Assembly (NCBI GenBank): GCA_964371865.1
Contig: CAYJOR010000076.1
Span: forward strand, 1 to 10,676
Direction of reading: 5' to 3'
Origin: CAYJAZ01 sp964371865
GTDB lineage: Bacteria; Desulfobacterota; Desulfovibrionia; Desulfovibrionales; Desulfovibrionaceae
DNA length: 10,676 bases
The position numbers and the translations under genes are program-made. Below the pieces are notes generated by a model. It was not told where the DNA came from. It worked only from the letters and a program-made list of their open reading frames with translations, and searched no databases. How positions within the stretch are numbered: the stretch's first letter is position 1; every line of letters starts with the position of its first letter. This document shows, piece after piece, positions 1 to 6,058 of this stretch.

Positions 1-1076
1 TTGAATTTTATAAAACAGATGATGATGAACTTTCAAAATATAATTATTATAAAAACAGAAACTATATTTTCTCCATCACCTATGCAGATACTGACGGCGT
101 TATTGTTTTTGAATCAGAAGAAGCTGAATTTGCCTCTGAAACACATCATATAATTGCAGGAATTATTTCACTTATTCTTTTCTTTGTGCTTTCTATTAGA
201 ATAATTGCTAAACTTGTTTCCTATATTAAAGTTATTGAAAGTGGAGTGAAAAAACTTTCACTTGATGAGCGTGACGAGAACAATGAGAACAAGTCATATA
301 AAATTCCAGTCATTGGAAAAAATGAGCTTGCGCGCTTGGCAAAAAGTGTAAATGAAATAAAAGAAGAGTTACATCAAAAAACTCTCAAAGAAAAGGCTGA
401 CGAACAATATCAAAGAATGCTAATTACAAATATGTCGCACGATTTACGCACCCCTCTTACTTCTGTTATTGGCTATTTAGATTTAGCAAAAAAAGAATTG
501 ACAGGGCAATACGTTAAACAGAATTTTAGACAAGACTCTGTTAATAAAATAATCTCCTATCTTGAAGGGGGCGAAAAAAGTAGTCTTCGTCTTAAAAAAT
601 TGATTTCAGATTTATTCCTTTACAGTAAAATTCTCAGTAATGATATGCAAATAAATAAGCAAGATGTTGATGTGAACGTTCTGCTTATGCAAATCGTTGA
701 ATTAAAGCCACAACACATCGAGTTTCAATCAAATATTAAAGATGTGTATGCTTCTTTAGATATAGAAATTTTTCATAGGATTATTGATAATCTTTTGGAT
801 AATGCAATTAAATATGGTGTGACGGATAAAGAAATAGCACTTACTTCTTATATAGAAAATGGAAAAATTATTGTGGAAGTGAGTAACTATACAAATGATA
901 ATCTCTCAAATAAAATAGGGCTTCTTACCAAAAGACTTTATACTGCAGATGAAAACAGAAAGGAGGGTTCGTCAGGGCTAGGTTTATCTATAGTTTCAGA
1001 GCTTTGTAAGAAAATCAATGCTGAATTCAGTTTGCACTATATGGAAGGTCTTGTAAAAGCACAAATCAAAATATAG
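1..1076 (+). CDS. Sensor histidine kinase, 3' part (5' end outside window)
   Basis: The reading frame is open from base 3 to the TAG at 1074-1076, so the gene enters from the left edge. An internal GTG at 186 is not the real start, because it lies inside the membrane segment. In order: about 49 residues of an extracytoplasmic sensor region, a membrane helix at about 150-203, a linker that may be HAMP-like, a HisKA domain with the H-box NMSHDLRTPLTS (phospho-acceptor His codon 438-440), and a HATPase_c domain with the N-box RIIDNLLDNAIKYG (about 777-818) and the G2 box GSSGLGLS (about 966-989). The usual DxGxG (G1) box is not recognisable; SNYTNDN stands in its place. The H-box context is that of VanS-like kinases. 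It should autophosphorylate and pass phosphate to a response regulator, which is not in the window and may lie to the left. The signal sensed is unknown. A strong terminator follows 37 bp downstream, so it is probably the last gene of its transcript. Confidence 0.9.
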   Translation, partial: EFYKTDDDELSKYNYYKNRNYIFSITYADTDGVIVFESEEAEFASETHHIIAGIISLILFFVLSIRIIAKLVSYIKVIESGVKKLSLDERDENNENKSYKIPVIGKNELARLAKSVNEIKEELHQKTLKEKADEQYQRMLITNMSHDLRTPLTSVIGYLDLAKKELTGQYVKQNFRQDSVNKIISYLEGGEKSSLRLKKLISDLFLYSKILSNDMQINKQDVDVNVLLMQIVELKPQHIEFQSNIKDVYASLDIEIFHRIIDNLLDNAIKYGVTDKEIALTSYIENGKIIVEVSNYTNDNLSNKIGLLTKRLYTADENRKEGSSGLGLSIVSELCKKINAEFSLHYMEGLVKAQIKI

Positions 1077-1113
1077 AAATTTCAAGAAATTTAAAATTCT
1101 TTTATTTTTCTTT

Positions 1114-1160
1114 AAAAATCCTTTTAGAACTTTTCTATAAAAGCTAAAGGGATTTTTTAT
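1114..1160 (+). terminator. Rho-independent terminator after the histidine kinase
   Basis: A 14-bp stem pairs 1114-1127 with 1144-1157, with one U-G pair. An inner stem CTTTT/AAAAG (1130-1134 with 1139-1143) closes on the loop CTAT. The 3' arm runs into a T-rich tract, TTTTTTATTT. It sits 37 bp after the kinase stop codon. Its 3' arm and inner stem belong to the repeated leader described separately, so the element may serve both as terminator and as part of the next gene's leader. Confidence 0.75.
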
Positions 1161-1199
1161 TTGCCTTGTTAGAGTCTAACTAAGATCAAATAAAGGAAG
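1127..1199 (+). repeat. Leader repeat, copy 1 (before the glycosyltransferase)
   Basis: This is the first of three related leader sequences. Its best conserved part, 1130-1164, matches copy 2 at 33 of 35 positions. It includes CTTTTCTATAAAA, CTAAAGGGA and TTTTTATTTGC. It then carries the perfect dyad GTTAGA-G-TCTAAC (1168-1180) and ends in the ribosome binding site AAAGGA (1192-1197), 8 bp before the glycosyltransferase ATG. This copy is the most diverged of the three in its last 30 bases. Confidence 0.75.
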
Positions 1200-1205
1200 A
1201 TAAAG

Positions 1206-2381
1206 ATGAAAAACACTTACAACATAGTTTTTGCCGGTGATGAAAATTATATTAAATTTATTGCTGTTACCATTACAAGTATAGTAAAAAAAACAGATAA
1301 ATCAAAAAATATTGCTGACTATGGGCAAATTAACCAAGAAATTCATGGTGATGGATACAGATATTACACTGAAATCCCAGAAAAAGAAGAATATATTTTT
1401 CATATCCTTACCGATAAACTTGAAGCTCTTACCTTGAGTAAACTTGAACAACTTGAAAAAGATTTGAATGAAATTTTCCCTGTAAAAATTAAATATCATA
1501 CACTCTCGACTGAAGAATTTCATGGGCTTCCTACATGGAGAAAAAGTTATATTCCTTACCTTCGCCTAAAAATTTCTGAAGTTTTAGAGCATTCTATTGA
1601 AAAAGTTCTTTATCTTGATGGTGACATTATTGTAAACTGTGACATTCGTGAACTTTTTTCATTAGATATGAAAGATAAAGCTGTTGCTGCTTTGCTTGAA
1701 TCTGAAGAAGAAAAAAAGTTTGCTTCTATCTACGATGGAAAAACATATATACATAAGAGAAACTACTTTAACTCTGGTGTTATGCTTATAAATTTCAAAA
1801 AATGGAATAGCTTAGATGTAAAGGTAAGGAGTATTGCTTTTTTAAAGCAATATCTTGTTTCAAACCCCGATCAAGATGCTCTTAACTACTGTATTGATGA
1901 GTTTATACCACTTTCTTGTTCATGGAATAATCCTTGTTATGAATTTATGCTTAATAAAAATGATAAAGAAAATACAGCCTATGACAGCGATACGTGGATT
2001 GAACATATTTGTGAAACAAAAGAAATTAAAATTATTCACTATGTCGCAAGAAAAAAGCCTTGGCTCAGTACAGGTTTTAAATTTTTCAATTACGAAGCTC
2101 AATTTTTTCATGTTTCTTACTATATATATTGGTGGCACTTTGCTAAACAAACAACTGCTTTTAAAGAAGAGTTATTAGCTTTACAAGAGACATCTATATA
2201 TAAGAAAAATACAACAAAAGAAAATAGACTTCGCTGTTTTATTTCAAGGAATACAGTTTGCTATAATTTATATGTTGCATATTTGAAATATAAAGAACTT
2301 ATACGACCTTATAGGCAAAAACTTGAAGCTCCTTTTAAAAGAATTCGCCATAAAAAAAGAATGAATTTGAAGATAATGTAG
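1206..2381 (+). CDS. Family 8 glycosyltransferase (LPS-type)
   Basis: A 391-residue GT8 protein, a GT-A fold retaining glycosyltransferase like the LPS glucosyl/galactosyltransferases WaaJ, WaaO and LgtC. It begins with NIVFAGDENYIKFIAVTITS, the nucleotide-sugar end of the fold. It has the metal-binding DxD in VLYLDGDIIVNCDI (D138, D140), the FNSGVMLINFKKW block (188-200), PDQDALNYC (221-229), and IIHYVARKKPW (276-286), which corresponds to the HxxGxxKPW donor/metal site near the end of the domain. The last 80 or so residues are rich in Lys, Arg and Tyr (for example RHKKRMNLK), as expected for a peripheral contact with the inner membrane. The start ATG has an AAAGGA site 8 bp upstream. The likely role is adding a hexose to lipopolysaccharide or another cell-surface glycan from a UDP-sugar; donor and acceptor cannot be read from the sequence. 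It is flanked by leader repeats on both sides. Confidence 0.9.
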   Translation: MKNTYNIVFAGDENYIKFIAVTITSIVKKTDKSKNIADYGQINQEIHGDGYRYYTEIPEKEEYIFHILTDKLEALTLSKLEQLEKDLNEIFPVKIKYHTLSTEEFHGLPTWRKSYIPYLRLKISEVLEHSIEKVLYLDGDIIVNCDIRELFSLDMKDKAVAALLESEEEKKFASIYDGKTYIHKRNYFNSGVMLINFKKWNSLDVKVRSIAFLKQYLVSNPDQDALNYCIDEFIPLSCSWNNPCYEFMLNKNDKENTAYDSDTWIEHICETKEIKIIHYVARKKPWLSTGFKFFNYEAQFFHVSYYIYWWHFAKQTTAFKEELLALQETSIYKKNTTKENRLRCFISRNTVCYNLYVAYLKYKELIRPYRQKLEAPFKRIRHKKRMNLKIM

Positions 2382-2396
2382 TAGTAAAAGAAAATC

Positions 2397-2436
2397 TTTC
2401 AGAAGTCTTTCAAAACTCTTCTGAAACTTTTCTATA
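2397..2436 (+). terminator. Probable terminator after the glycosyltransferase
   Basis: A perfect 9-bp stem TTTCAGAAG/CTTCTGAAA (2397-2405 with 2418-2426) has a 12-base loop and is followed by CTTTTCTAT. It lies 15 bp after the stop codon. The T tract is short and broken, so termination may be partial. The 3' arm overlaps the first bases of leader repeat copy 2. Confidence 0.5.
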
Positions 2437-2492
2437 AAAACTAAAGGGAATTTTTATTTGCTTTGCTAGTCTAGATAAAAATTGAGAAGGAG
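2423..2492 (+). repeat. Leader repeat, copy 2 (before the short degenerate frame)
   Basis: This 70-bp sequence matches copy 3 (2717-2786) at 63 of 70 positions without gaps, and its first half closely matches copy 1. It contains CTTTTCTATAAAAAC, CTAAAGGG, TTTTTATTTGCTTTG, the small dyad CTAG-T-CTAG (2467-2475), and ends with the ribosome binding site GAGAAGGAG (2484-2492), 7 bp before the ATG at 2500. Confidence 0.85.
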
Positions 2493-2499
2493 AAAAATG

Positions 2500-2637
2500 A
2501 TGTTCAACGAATTAGCTCAAACTTGTAATCTTAATAATATAAAAGTGTTATTGATTTTTACCAAAGCCTTTATTGAGAATCCAAAGTCTTTAATATTCTT
2601 ACTACCATCAAAACACGGCACTATTAAGCAAGCGTAA
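2500..2637 (+). pseudogene. Degenerate methyltransferase N-terminus, or a small related protein
   Basis: A 45-codon frame with a strong site (AAGGAG, 7 bp spacing) ends at TAA 2635-2637. An ATG at 2497 is possible, but its spacing is only 4 bp. The product resembles the N-terminus of the methyltransferase that follows. Without gaps, 13 of the first 37 residues are identical, including the initial MF, IK at 14-15, the motif NPKS at 27-30, and L-x-PS at 34-37. The catalytic SAM domain is absent. After the stop, weak echoes of the same gene may remain in other frames (TKEI..KG...R..VF near 2641-2680, F..LP near 2697-2708), which would fit an internally deleted pseudogene. A short translated protein remains possible because the translation signals are intact. 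Confidence 0.5.
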
Positions 2638-2716
2638 GAAAACAAAAGAAATTAAAGGTCGAGTGATGGTGTTTATACATCAAATATTTCTTTCATTTTT
2701 CTTCCAAATGTTTTTT

Positions 2717-2786
2717 GAAACTTTTCTAAAAAAACTAAAGAGAACTTTTATTTGCTTTGTTAGACTAAATAAAAATTGAGAAGGAA
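2717..2786 (+). repeat. Leader repeat, copy 3 (before the methyltransferase)
   Basis: It matches copy 2 at 63 of 70 positions. The changes include AAAGGG to AAAGAG. The central dyad here is TTAG-A-CTAA (2760-2768). It ends with the site GAGAAGGAA (2778-2786), which sets the methyltransferase start. The terminator-like stem of copy 1 is not preserved here; a weaker stem GTTTTTT/AAAAAAC (2710-2716 with 2729-2735) can form across the left edge. Confidence 0.85.
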
Positions 2787-2793
2787 GCATGAT

Positions 2794-3429
2794 ATGTTTA
2801 AAAACTCTTCAAAAAATCATTATTCTACATACATAAAAACTTTTTCTACTTTTGTGAAAAGTATCAAAACTAATCCCAAATCAATTGGTATGCTTTTTCC
2901 TAGTAGTTCTTTTCTTTCAAAAAAACTAGCAAGGCAAATTCCAGAAGATGTAATTGCAAAAATACATCAACAGGTTCAAGGAAACACACAAAATGAAAAG
3001 CAAGTATATATTATTGAGCTCGGTGCTGGTACTGGCTCTGTAACAAAGGAAATTTTATCAAAAGGAGTTCCCCAAAGTAGATTGCTTGTTTTTGAAAATT
3101 CATCTGAAATGGCAAGTATTCTTAAAGCAAAATTTCCTACTTTGCAGATTATTCAAGATGATGCCGCAAATATGGAAAAATATATTCCACAAAATGCAGA
3201 TATTGCAGTAATAGTTTCTTCACTACCATTTTTATCACTACCATTAAATGTAAGCGAATCAATTATTACAGTTATCACAAAATTATTGAAGAATTCACTA
3301 TTTATTCAGTACACTTATTCTTTCAAAGCAAAATCATTTTTAGAAGAAAAGGGTTTTAGAGTTAAACGTAAAGAAACAGTATTTCTAAATTTGCCACCTG
3401 CTCAAGTGATAAATTATTCTTATTACTAG
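2794..3429 (+). CDS. PmtA-like SAM-dependent methyltransferase
   Basis: A 211-residue class I methyltransferase of the phospholipid N-methyltransferase (COG3963) type. The start chosen is the ATG at 2794, 7 bp after AAGGAA; the longer frame from TTG 2776 would translate through the ribosome binding site. The N-terminal motif NPKSIGMLFPSS (27-38) is typical of this family. The SAM-binding motif I is IIELGAGTGSVTKEIL, with E75 and G77/G79/G81. The acidic residue after strand 2 is E101 (LLVFENS), motif III has D122/D123, and VSSLPFLSLP (141-150) occupies motif IV. It ends with FLNLPPAQV, as relatives do. Length fits the family. The family methylates phosphatidylethanolamine or related lipids at the membrane, but some members are annotated only as rRNA-dimethylase-like, so the substrate is open. 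No membrane helix is visible. The first BOF gene follows after 54 bp without a clear terminator, so co-transcription is possible. Confidence 0.8.
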   Translation: MFKNSSKNHYSTYIKTFSTFVKSIKTNPKSIGMLFPSSSFLSKKLARQIPEDVIAKIHQQVQGNTQNEKQVYIIELGAGTGSVTKEILSKGVPQSRLLVFENSSEMASILKAKFPTLQIIQDDAANMEKYIPQNADIAVIVSSLPFLSLPLNVSESIITVITKLLKNSLFIQYTYSFKAKSFLEEKGFRVKRKETVFLNLPPAQVINYSYY

Positions 3430-3483
3430 GGTGAATTTAGAAACATACCCTAATTCATCAAACTTAAAACAAGGAAAATCAAT

Positions 3484-3897
3484 ATGAAAACTATAAGAAC
3501 AGCACTAAATTGCATGATGCTTGTATCCTTCTGTACTTTTAGCGGAACACTATTTGACTTGATAACAACTTCAGATGCTTTTGCTGCCTATAAAGGACCT
3601 ACTTCAAGCGATTTTGTCAAATCAGATGTAAAGAGCGCTTTAAAAGCAAACGATAATACACAAATGGCTCTTGAGGGCTATATTCTCAAACATATCGGTA
3701 AAAACAAATATTTTTTTCAAGACAATAGTGGGTCATTGGTAGTAGAAATTGACAAAGAAGATTTCTTAGAAATTTATGTTGATGAACACACTTTTGTAAG
3801 AATTTCAGGTGAAGTTGATAAAGACTTTGCTGCTGTTGATTTCGATGTTGACTATCTTGAAGTTCTCGATAATTCACTGCATTCAAAACTACAATAG
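3484..3897 (+). CDS. Secreted BOF-family (YgiW/YdeI) OB-fold protein, copy 1
   Basis: A 137-residue protein with an N-terminal signal peptide of about 34 residues that ends TTSDAFA-AYKGP, where cleavage by signal peptidase I is likely. The mature part is a single OB-fold of the bacterial BOF family (COG3111). It has the opening YKGPTS, then MALEGYILKHIG, the strand pair KYFFQDNSGSLVVEID, and the closing GEVDKDFAAVDFDVDYLEVL. BOF proteins are periplasmic and small. Known members such as YgiW (VisP) of enterobacteria are tied to stress resistance and envelope homeostasis, and ygiW sits beside the QseBC two-component genes. The leader peptide is longer than usual and contains Cys residues, but no lipobox is evident. 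The site AAGGAA lies 7 bp upstream of the ATG. The tail DNSLHSKLQ after the fold is absent from copy 2. Confidence 0.85.
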   Translation: MKTIRTALNCMMLVSFCTFSGTLFDLITTSDAFAAYKGPTSSDFVKSDVKSALKANDNTQMALEGYILKHIGKNKYFFQDNSGSLVVEIDKEDFLEIYVDEHTFVRISGEVDKDFAAVDFDVDYLEVLDNSLHSKLQ

Positions 3898-3979
3898 CCC
3901 ATTTGTTTATAGTCAAAATAACATTTAATAATATATAACTCATAGTAAAATAACAATCTAACAAAAAAAGGAAAACATC

Positions 3980-4327
3980 ATGAAATTATTATCACTTATC
4001 ACTTTATTTACACTCACAACGGGTACAGCCTTTGCTGCTTATGAAGGACCTCGTTCAGCTGACTTTCAAACAGGTACAGCACAAACAGCGCTATCTTCTG
4101 CTGATGATACAAAAATGATTTTGGAAGGTAAACTTATTAATCAAGTCAGTAACAAAAAATATACCTTTCAAGACGAAACAGGAGAAATTATTGCTGATAT
4201 TGATACTAAAGAGTTTAGGGAAATCTCAGTCAACGAAAGCACAAAGTTAAGACTTATTGGAAAAGTCGATAAAGATTTTGGTAAAGACATTAAATTTGAC
4301 GTAAAAAAGCTAGAAATTATACAATAA
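3980..4327 (+). CDS. Secreted BOF-family (YgiW/YdeI) OB-fold protein, copy 2
   Basis: A 115-residue paralogue of the preceding gene, starting 82 bp after its stop. The signal peptide is short and standard, with probable cleavage after A19 (TGTAFA-AYEGP). The mature protein aligns along its whole length with copy 1 and shares A-Y-x-GP at the start, M-x-LEG, KY-x-FQD-x-x-G, the ID pair and G-x-VDKDF. The two copies have diverged considerably, so the duplication is old or the roles differ. The ribosome binding site AAAGGA is correctly placed. A strong terminator follows 59 bp downstream, ending the block that may start at the methyltransferase. The ligand is unknown; BOF folds were proposed to bind small molecules rather than nucleic acid. 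Confidence 0.85.
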   Translation: MKLLSLITLFTLTTGTAFAAYEGPRSADFQTGTAQTALSSADDTKMILEGKLINQVSNKKYTFQDETGEIIADIDTKEFREISVNESTKLRLIGKVDKDFGKDIKFDVKKLEIIQ

Positions 4328-4386
4328 GTTGTAATGTGCGCTTCATATAAAATATCCCTCATTTAATCCTTATACACCTCCTCTAT

Positions 4387-4433
4387 ATAAGCGTATATTC
4401 ATGGCTTTTGCAAAGAATATACGCTTATTTTTC
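4387..4433 (+). terminator. Rho-independent terminator after the BOF pair
   Basis: A perfect 14-bp stem pairs ATAAGCGTATATTC (4387-4400) with 4415-4428 around a 14-base loop. The 3' arm runs directly into TTTTT. It lies between two plus-strand genes and should separate the BOF transcript from the phosphoesterase. Confidence 0.85.
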
Positions 4434-4509
4434 AAACTAGGTAAAACTCAATAATAAGGTTAATAGGGAAATTTTCACAAAAAAATTTATACAAAATAAA
4501 GGTTATGTT

Positions 4510-5658
4510 ATGGGAAAACTCACTACAATGATACTTATTTTAAGTATGTTCTCTGCAATTTATATTTTTGTAAGAAGTATATATTCCTTAAATATTTCAA
4601 CTTCATCAAAACTTTTTTCTTTTGTTGGGGTATTTGCTTTTTCAAATTCATTTACTATTGCACGCGAACTTTCACGTTATGGAATAGAAATTTCATTAGT
4701 TGAAACTCGAATAGTAACCTTTATTTTTCTAAGTTTTGTATTTTTTACTTTAGTCCTAATTTTACGAGATATTTTAATTTTTCTTTGTTATGTGCTGTCA
4801 AAATTATTAAATAAAAAACTTTCTATCGCATCTGTATTATCTTCTAATTTTACAACTTTATGCGCACTTATCTGTGTTATAAGTATTAGTGGTCATGGAG
4901 TATATTCAGCTATAAAAGTTCCTAATATAAAAGATATAACAATCACTATTCCAAATCTTCCTGAAAACTTAAAGGGCTTTGAAATTGTGCAACTTACAGA
5001 CTTGCACATTGGTTCAGCTTTTGATCATGTTTGGCTAGAAAAAGTTGTGGCTAAAACAAACGCAATAGGGGCAGATGTTATTGTTGTTACAGGTGATATG
5101 GTAGATAATTATGTCTCAGAAGTAGCTGATGAAGTTCAACCTCTAAAAGATTTAAAGGCAAAATATGGTGTTTACTACAGCTATGGAAACCACGAATACT
5201 ACGAAAGACCACTTGAATGGAAAGAATATTTTGAAGGTATGGGTTTAGACCTACTTATAAATGAGAACGTAACGCATAATATAGCAGGCTCAAATATCTC
5301 TATTATTGGTATAGGCGACCCTGCTCGTGGTATGCAACCTCTAGGAATGGAAGTAAATAATGAAGTGGCACTTAAAAATGTTCCTGAAGATTCTATAAAA
5401 ATTCTTCTTTCTCACCAACCTAAAGCAGCAAGACATAATGCCAGCTTTGACTATGAGTTACAACTTTCAGGGCATACTCACGGAGGTCAAGCATTCTTCC
5501 TTCAATCACTTATGGCTAAAGAAAATGATGGCTATGTGTCGGGACACTATAATGTTAATGATATGCAACTATATGTTTCAAATGGGACAGGGCTTTGGGG
5601 TGGCATTCCTTTTAGATTGTTTGTAGATTCAGAAATTACAAGAATAACACTGCAATAA
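4510..5658 (+). CDS. Membrane-anchored metallophosphoesterase (YkuE/YaeI type)
   Basis: A 382-residue protein of the calcineurin-like phosphoesterase family COG1408. The N-terminal 135 residues hold about four membrane helices (roughly 5-23, 36-52, 67-98 and 107-134). The catalytic domain follows with the full set of metal ligands: DLH (D164, H166), GDMVD (D196, D199), GNHE (N227, H228), the lone H302 in LLSHQP, and GHTHGGQ (H322, H324). The closing YVSNGTGLWGGIPFR is typical of the family. Both the number of helices and the length fit the multi-helix subgroup. YaeI- and YkuE-like enzymes hydrolyse phosphodiesters at the membrane, and chlamydial LpxG, which makes lipid X, is a relative as I recall. 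UDP-diacylglucosamine hydrolysis is thus one candidate, not a demonstrated role. The start ATG has AAAGG 7 bp upstream. The gene is bounded by a terminator on its left and a long intergenic region on its right, so it is probably transcribed alone; no clear promoter was found. Confidence 0.88.
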   Translation: MGKLTTMILILSMFSAIYIFVRSIYSLNISTSSKLFSFVGVFAFSNSFTIARELSRYGIEISLVETRIVTFIFLSFVFFTLVLILRDILIFLCYVLSKLLNKKLSIASVLSSNFTTLCALICVISISGHGVYSAIKVPNIKDITITIPNLPENLKGFEIVQLTDLHIGSAFDHVWLEKVVAKTNAIGADVIVVTGDMVDNYVSEVADEVQPLKDLKAKYGVYYSYGNHEYYERPLEWKEYFEGMGLDLLINENVTHNIAGSNISIIGIGDPARGMQPLGMEVNNEVALKNVPEDSIKILLSHQPKAARHNASFDYELQLSGHTHGGQAFFLQSLMAKENDGYVSGHYNVNDMQLYVSNGTGLWGGIPFRLFVDSEITRITLQ

Positions 5659-5752
5659 GGTGGTAAAAGTAAATAATGTCAGGGCAGATTTTATTTGGTA
5701 AGTCGTCAATGTCAGGATAAAAGTTTTAGAAAAGGATGCACTATAGAGTAAT

Positions 5753-5806
5753 TCTCATTTTATCTCATTTTAAATAATTATTTCTCATAGGAAAAGGTAG
5801 TATAAT
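5753..5806 (+). promoter_or_regulatory. Phased TCTCAT repeats with a -10 hexamer
   Basis: TCTCATTTTA occurs twice in tandem (5753-5762, 5763-5772), and TCTCAT recurs at 5783. The three repeats therefore start at intervals of 10 and 20 bp, one and two helical turns. Between the second and third lies the perfect 12-bp palindrome AAATAATTATTT (5772-5783). A perfect TATAAT stands at 5801-5806, but the -35 position at 17 bp spacing reads TTATTT, a poor match. The arrangement looks like an operator just upstream of a weak, activator-dependent or repressed promoter. No gene lies downstream on this strand, so a small RNA would be the product if the promoter works. Confidence 0.3.
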
Positions 5807-5905
5807 AGTAGTATAAAAAGTATATTTTAATATATCTCGTAATACATTAATCTTGTAATTATATAATATTATTTAATTTAAAATTGTATGCTGAAAAAAT
5901 CTCAC

Positions 5906-5976
5906 CTCATCGCCACTAAAATTTCTTTACTACCTACTTAATTATACGCGATGAGAATTAAAAAGTTTTTTTTAAA
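5906..5976 (+). other. Dyad CTCATCGC/GCGATGAG with a T tract
   Basis: A perfect 8-bp inverted repeat (5906-5913 with 5948-5955) encloses a 34-base AT-rich loop. It is followed by AATTAAAAAG and a run of eight T (5967-5974 region). The loop is long and the T run does not abut the stem, so this is at best a weak terminator for a plus-strand RNA. It could also be a protein-binding site. Confidence 0.3.
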
Positions 5977-6005
5977 GGAAGGGGGAGAGAACTCGTTCTA
6001 CGCTA

Positions 6006-6058
6006 GAGAGGGGGAAACCTTAGCTTTTTGTTCACAAAAAGTATGGTTTCCCCCTCTC
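6006..6058. terminator. Long perfect stem-loop downstream of carA
   Basis: GAGAGGGGGAAACC (6006-6019) pairs perfectly with 6045-6058. After a small internal loop a second stem CTTTTTG/CAAAAAG (6024-6030 with 6035-6041) closes on the tetraloop TTCA. It starts 29 bp beyond the carA stop codon. Neither strand has a T tract directly after the stem, so it is not a textbook intrinsic terminator. It probably protects or ends the carA transcript, or stops both convergent transcripts together with other factors. Confidence 0.45.

Noticed and set aside
186..188. GTG as the start of the histidine kinase
   Set aside because: The frame is open to the left edge, with a plausible sensor region and half of the membrane helix before this codon.
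1127..2786. Leader repeats as a CRISPR array or integron attC sites
   Set aside because: The copies are 70 bp long, irregularly spaced with genes between them, and lack spacers. The GTTAG dyads do not fit the attC core GTTRRRY with its partner site, and no integrase is present.
2776..2793. TTG start giving the methyltransferase six more residues
   Set aside because: The extension would be translated from the ribosome binding site itself. The ATG at 2794 is 7 bp from AAGGAA and gives the same MF start as the short upstream frame.
3427..3457. TAGGGT/ACCCTA stem as a terminator after the methyltransferase
   Set aside because: The stem is only 6 bp with a 14-base loop and no T tract follows.
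3903..3934. Promoter between the two BOF genes (TTGTTT ... TAATAA)
   Set aside because: Both hexamers match the consensus poorly, and such matches are expected by chance in this AT-rich gap.
5888..5941. 17-codon frame starting ATG CTG AAA
   Set aside because: It has no ribosome binding site and no recognisable composition, and it overlaps the dyad.
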